Positions 12,797 through 14,536 of a stretch of 14,536 nt of DNA are shown piece by piece. The notes beneath the pieces are model-generated. The model was not told where the DNA came from, searched no databases, and saw only the letters and a list, made by a program, of their open reading frames with translations. The translations under genes and the position numbers were made by a program. The stretch is from PHAA01 sp964494735 (GTDB lineage Bacteria; Bacillota; Syntrophomonadia; Syntrophomonadales; Syntrophomonadaceae), in NCBI GenBank assembly GCA_964494735.1, contig CAZBSD010000043.1:1-14536 (forward strand). The letters are read 5' to 3'. Within the stretch, counting starts at the first letter, position 1. Each line of letters begins with the position of its first letter.

Positions 12797-13903
12797 GTGA
12801 TTGAGCACAACGGCTGGAATCTGGAGATGGAGGAAATGACCGCTTACACCCGCATCTCCAACCTGATCCTGGAGGCCCTCGGCCAGGCCAGTCTGAATCG
12901 CACCCAATATCATATCTGCAATTTCATCCTGCGCCGGACCTATGGCTGGCACCGCAACTATGACGCCATCCCCCTGAGTGACTTCGCGGTGGCCTGCAAC
13001 ACCAGTAAACAGAACATATCCCGCCAGGTTGCGGCCCTGGTCAGGATGCGCATCATCCGCCGCCTGATTCCCAACGAAGGAGGAACCTTTGTCTATGCTT
13101 TTGTACCTGATCCGGCCAGATGGGATCGGGACTGTATCGACCCGACCGCCCTCGCCGCCAGCCAGCAGCGCGGTGTATTCAAATGTACCCCGCAGTGGCA
13201 GCTGGACCTTGCCAACATGCGTGAAGAAATGGTTGGCGATGATGTAACCTGCCGGGCCCAGTCCAGGGAGTCATACGGTGCTATGACTGGGAAGTCACAT
13301 CCTGATATGACTGGGGAGTCACACGCCGATATGACCGGAGGGTCACACCAGTATATGACCTTGAACCAGACGCAAAGCATGGCGGTATCGGCTGTGGAAC
13401 CAATCCTAAAGAAAGATTTAAAGAAAGGTTTAAAGACATATAAAGAGAACAAGACATATCCACTCGATTCCATCGAGTGTGAGTTATCAGAGTTGCTTTA
13501 TTCAATGATCAAGGAAAACCTGCCCCATTGGAAAAGACCGGATATGCAGAAATGGTGTGCAGATATGGATATGATGATCAGAGTGGATAAACGATCCCCT
13601 TATGAGGTAAGCGAGGTTATCCTATTCTGCCAGTCTGATCCCTTCTGGAGCGGACAGATACTGAGCGTCAAAAGCCTGCGCCGGAAATATGACCAGCTGA
13701 ATTCGATCATGCACAGCCAGCAGAATAGGGATGCGGCCAGAATGGAACGGGAAAGGGATGCGGAAATAGCCCGCAAGATATTAGAAGAGGATGCCTACAG
13801 GACATCCTCGGCTGGAAGTGACAGCACCTACAATTCCAGGCGATCCTGGGATATGGAAAGCTGCGAGATCGAGAGCGATGAATATGCGGGGTACTTTAAG
13901 TGA
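12797..13903 (+). CDS. Phage-type replication initiator, lambda O-like (Phage_rep_O family)
   Basis: A 368-residue protein from GTG 12797, with GAGGAGGG (12783-12790) six bases upstream. Residues 15-95 are the phage replication protein O N-terminal winged-helix domain: YTRISNLILEAL, RTQYHICNFILRRTYGWHRN, IPLSDFAVACNTSKQNISRQ and MRIIRRLIPNEGG. In lambda this domain binds origin iterons. Residues 157-188 are four eight-residue repeats (SYGAMTGK, SHPDMTGE, SHADMTGG, SHQYMTLN). A lysine-rich linker (205-220) follows. The C-terminal part (240-305: LPHWKRPDMQKWCADMDMMI, SDPFWSGQILSVKSLRRKYDQL) is a helical domain common in Firmicutes phage replisome organisers, which recruit the helicase or loader. 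The repeat region is probably also the replication origin. No helicase-loader gene follows within the window, which suggests a remnant or a plasmid-like element, not a full prophage. Confidence 0.87.
   Translation: MIEHNGWNLEMEEMTAYTRISNLILEALGQASLNRTQYHICNFILRRTYGWHRNYDAIPLSDFAVACNTSKQNISRQVAALVRMRIIRRLIPNEGGTFVYAFVPDPARWDRDCIDPTALAASQQRGVFKCTPQWQLDLANMREEMVGDDVTCRAQSRESYGAMTGKSHPDMTGESHADMTGGSHQYMTLNQTQSMAVSAVEPILKKDLKKGLKTYKENKTYPLDSIECELSELLYSMIKENLPHWKRPDMQKWCADMDMMIRVDKRSPYEVSEVILFCQSDPFWSGQILSVKSLRRKYDQLNSIMHSQQNRDAARMERERDAEIARKILEEDAYRTSSAGSDSTYNSRRSWDMESCEIESDEYAGYFK
13265..13360 (+). repeat. Four 24-bp palindromic iterons inside the O-like gene (putative origin)
   Basis: Four uninterrupted 24-bp units at 13265, 13289, 13313 and 13337. 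Each carries GTCA near the left and TGAC near the right, so each unit is an interrupted palindrome; unit 2 has AGTCA, ten bases, TGACT. Conservation is highest in the GTCA and TATGAC arms and lowest in the middle, as expected for protein binding sites. Confidence 0.75.
13408..13440 (+). other. A-rich 12-mers, candidate DNA unwinding element
   Basis: AAAGAAAGATTT (13408-13419) and AAAGAAAGGTTT (13420-13431) in tandem, then AAAGACATATAA. Adenines are concentrated on one strand, 48 bases after the last iteron, the order found in the lambda origin. Confidence 0.55.
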
Positions 13904-14117
13904 TGGGGGAGAGGCCGCTTTCCTAGTTCGAATCGATGTGACTATTCGTATTATATTAATGTCGTGCACATAAGGGGACGGCTTGATTCCATGCGATGTA
14001 AGTGGGCCGGAGTAGGTGTTATTTAGCCGTGTTTTGCAGGAATTTGGAAAATCGTAGTAGAAGATAACTGATATCTAATTGAAAATGCGGGAAGTTGAAT
14101 TTGGGGAAGTGAAATAA

Positions 14118-14536
14118 ATGGCGGGAAAACAGATTGAACAATACGATCACAAGGGGAAAACTCGGGTGAATAATCCACAGGTAGGCTTGGTTACTCCGGA
14201 TACAGACAAGGATGCCGCCAAGAAGCACTATGTTTATGATCCTCATATAGATCCAGCATTGCAGTTCGACAGGCAAAGAAATGACATTGAGACTATCATT
14301 CTGAAAGGACTCGAAGCCGATAATCTGGAAGAATCTCGTCATGCCTTGACAGAATTGCAGAGGATGCAGACGCCTTATTTGACTTGGGCGGGGAAGGCAG
14401 AGAGCACTTCTTTTGAAGTTCCAACTGTTTCCTTGCATGTACACGAGCGTATCGATCCACGAACAATTATTGATTCGGTACGTAAACATGGGGAACAAAT
14501 AAGCCCCCAACCGTCATTATTTGAAGGGGTTGACGA
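14118..14536 (+). CDS. Type III-like site-specific DNA methyltransferase (Mod), N-terminal part
   Basis: The frame is open from ATG 14118 to the window end (139 residues). An in-frame TAA directly before the ATG rules out an earlier start; the binding site is only a weak GGGGAAG. The N-terminus reads AGKQIEQYDHKGKTRVNNP, then VGLVTPDTDKDA, YVYDPHIDPALQ and, after a helical insert of about 40 residues, LTWAGKAESTSFEVPTVSLH and HERIDPRTII. This order is the conserved N-terminal extension of a large family of adenine methyltransferases that pair with a type III-like Res helicase-nuclease (recalled from family knowledge). The catalytic DPPY and FxGxG motifs should lie beyond the window. It would protect host DNA from the cognate nuclease. 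It starts 214 bases after the replication gene, in AT-richer DNA. Confidence 0.82.
   Translation, partial: MAGKQIEQYDHKGKTRVNNPQVGLVTPDTDKDAAKKHYVYDPHIDPALQFDRQRNDIETIILKGLEADNLEESRHALTELQRMQTPYLTWAGKAESTSFEVPTVSLHVHERIDPRTIIDSVRKHGEQISPQPSLFEGVD

Noticed and set aside
13974..13986. AAGGGGACGG before the methyltransferase as a further palindromic-repeat copy
   Set aside because: Only the GGGGAC core is shared; no inverted arms are present.
14171..14179. Near-DnaA box TAATCCACA within the methyltransferase gene
   Set aside because: One mismatch, single site within coding sequence, no cluster; expected by chance.
14019..14510. 163-residue minus-strand ORF near the right end
   Set aside because: It is the antisense frame of the methyltransferase gene, whose plus-strand product has clear family motifs; the minus frame has none.
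1..14536. CRISPR array
   Set aside because: No run of regularly spaced identical repeats with unique spacers; the only regular arrays are the 24-bp iterons and the 15-bp coding repeat, both without spacers.

Overview
The window looks like a chromosomal segment of a Gram-positive-lineage anaerobe, most likely a Clostridia member of the Peptococcaceae/Syntrophomonadaceae type. The reasons are strong GGAGG-type ribosome binding sites, SLH-domain and copper-amine-oxidase-N-domain surface proteins, a Flp-type pilin, moderately high GC in the core genes, and many dispersed palindromic repeats. This placement is inference; no rRNA or other phylogenetic marker is present.

Layout. 1-1357 (+): the end of a riboflavin operon, ribBA (5' end missing) then ribH, closed by a hairpin terminator. 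1358-3780 is repeat-rich and holds three small minus-strand genes of unknown function: a Cys-rich zinc-binding miniprotein, a single-pass membrane protein and a coiled-coil protein. Two repeat families lie between them. 3781-5781 (-): a secreted protein joining SLH cell-wall anchoring, a MACPF pore-former-like domain and a beta-prism/MABP-like C-terminus. 5782-6580: a long intergenic region with two extended hairpins around an exact 122-bp copy of part of the nearby tex gene. 6581-7055 (+): an AT-rich RelE-type toxin-antitoxin pair with its own promoter and terminator. 7422-7592 (+): a 56-residue Flp-type prepilin. 7832-9973 (-): tex, an RNA-binding transcription accessory protein. 10177-12336 (+): a large secreted multidomain protein. 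12540-12626 (-): tRNA-Leu(CAG) with a near-ideal promoter and a terminator. 12797-13903 (+): a phage-type replication initiator (O-like). 14118-end (+): the N-terminus of a type III-like DNA methyltransferase.

The left half is core metabolism plus cell-surface genes. The right end (from about 12.7 kb) looks like an accessory element. The most notable items are: (i) the SLH-MACPF-beta-prism protein, an apparent wall-anchored pore-forming-family protein; (ii) the O-like gene, which carries four 24-bp palindromic iterons followed by A-rich 12-mers, the arrangement of a lambda-type origin inside its own initiator gene; and (iii) the exact 122-bp tex duplication set among structured intergenic DNA.
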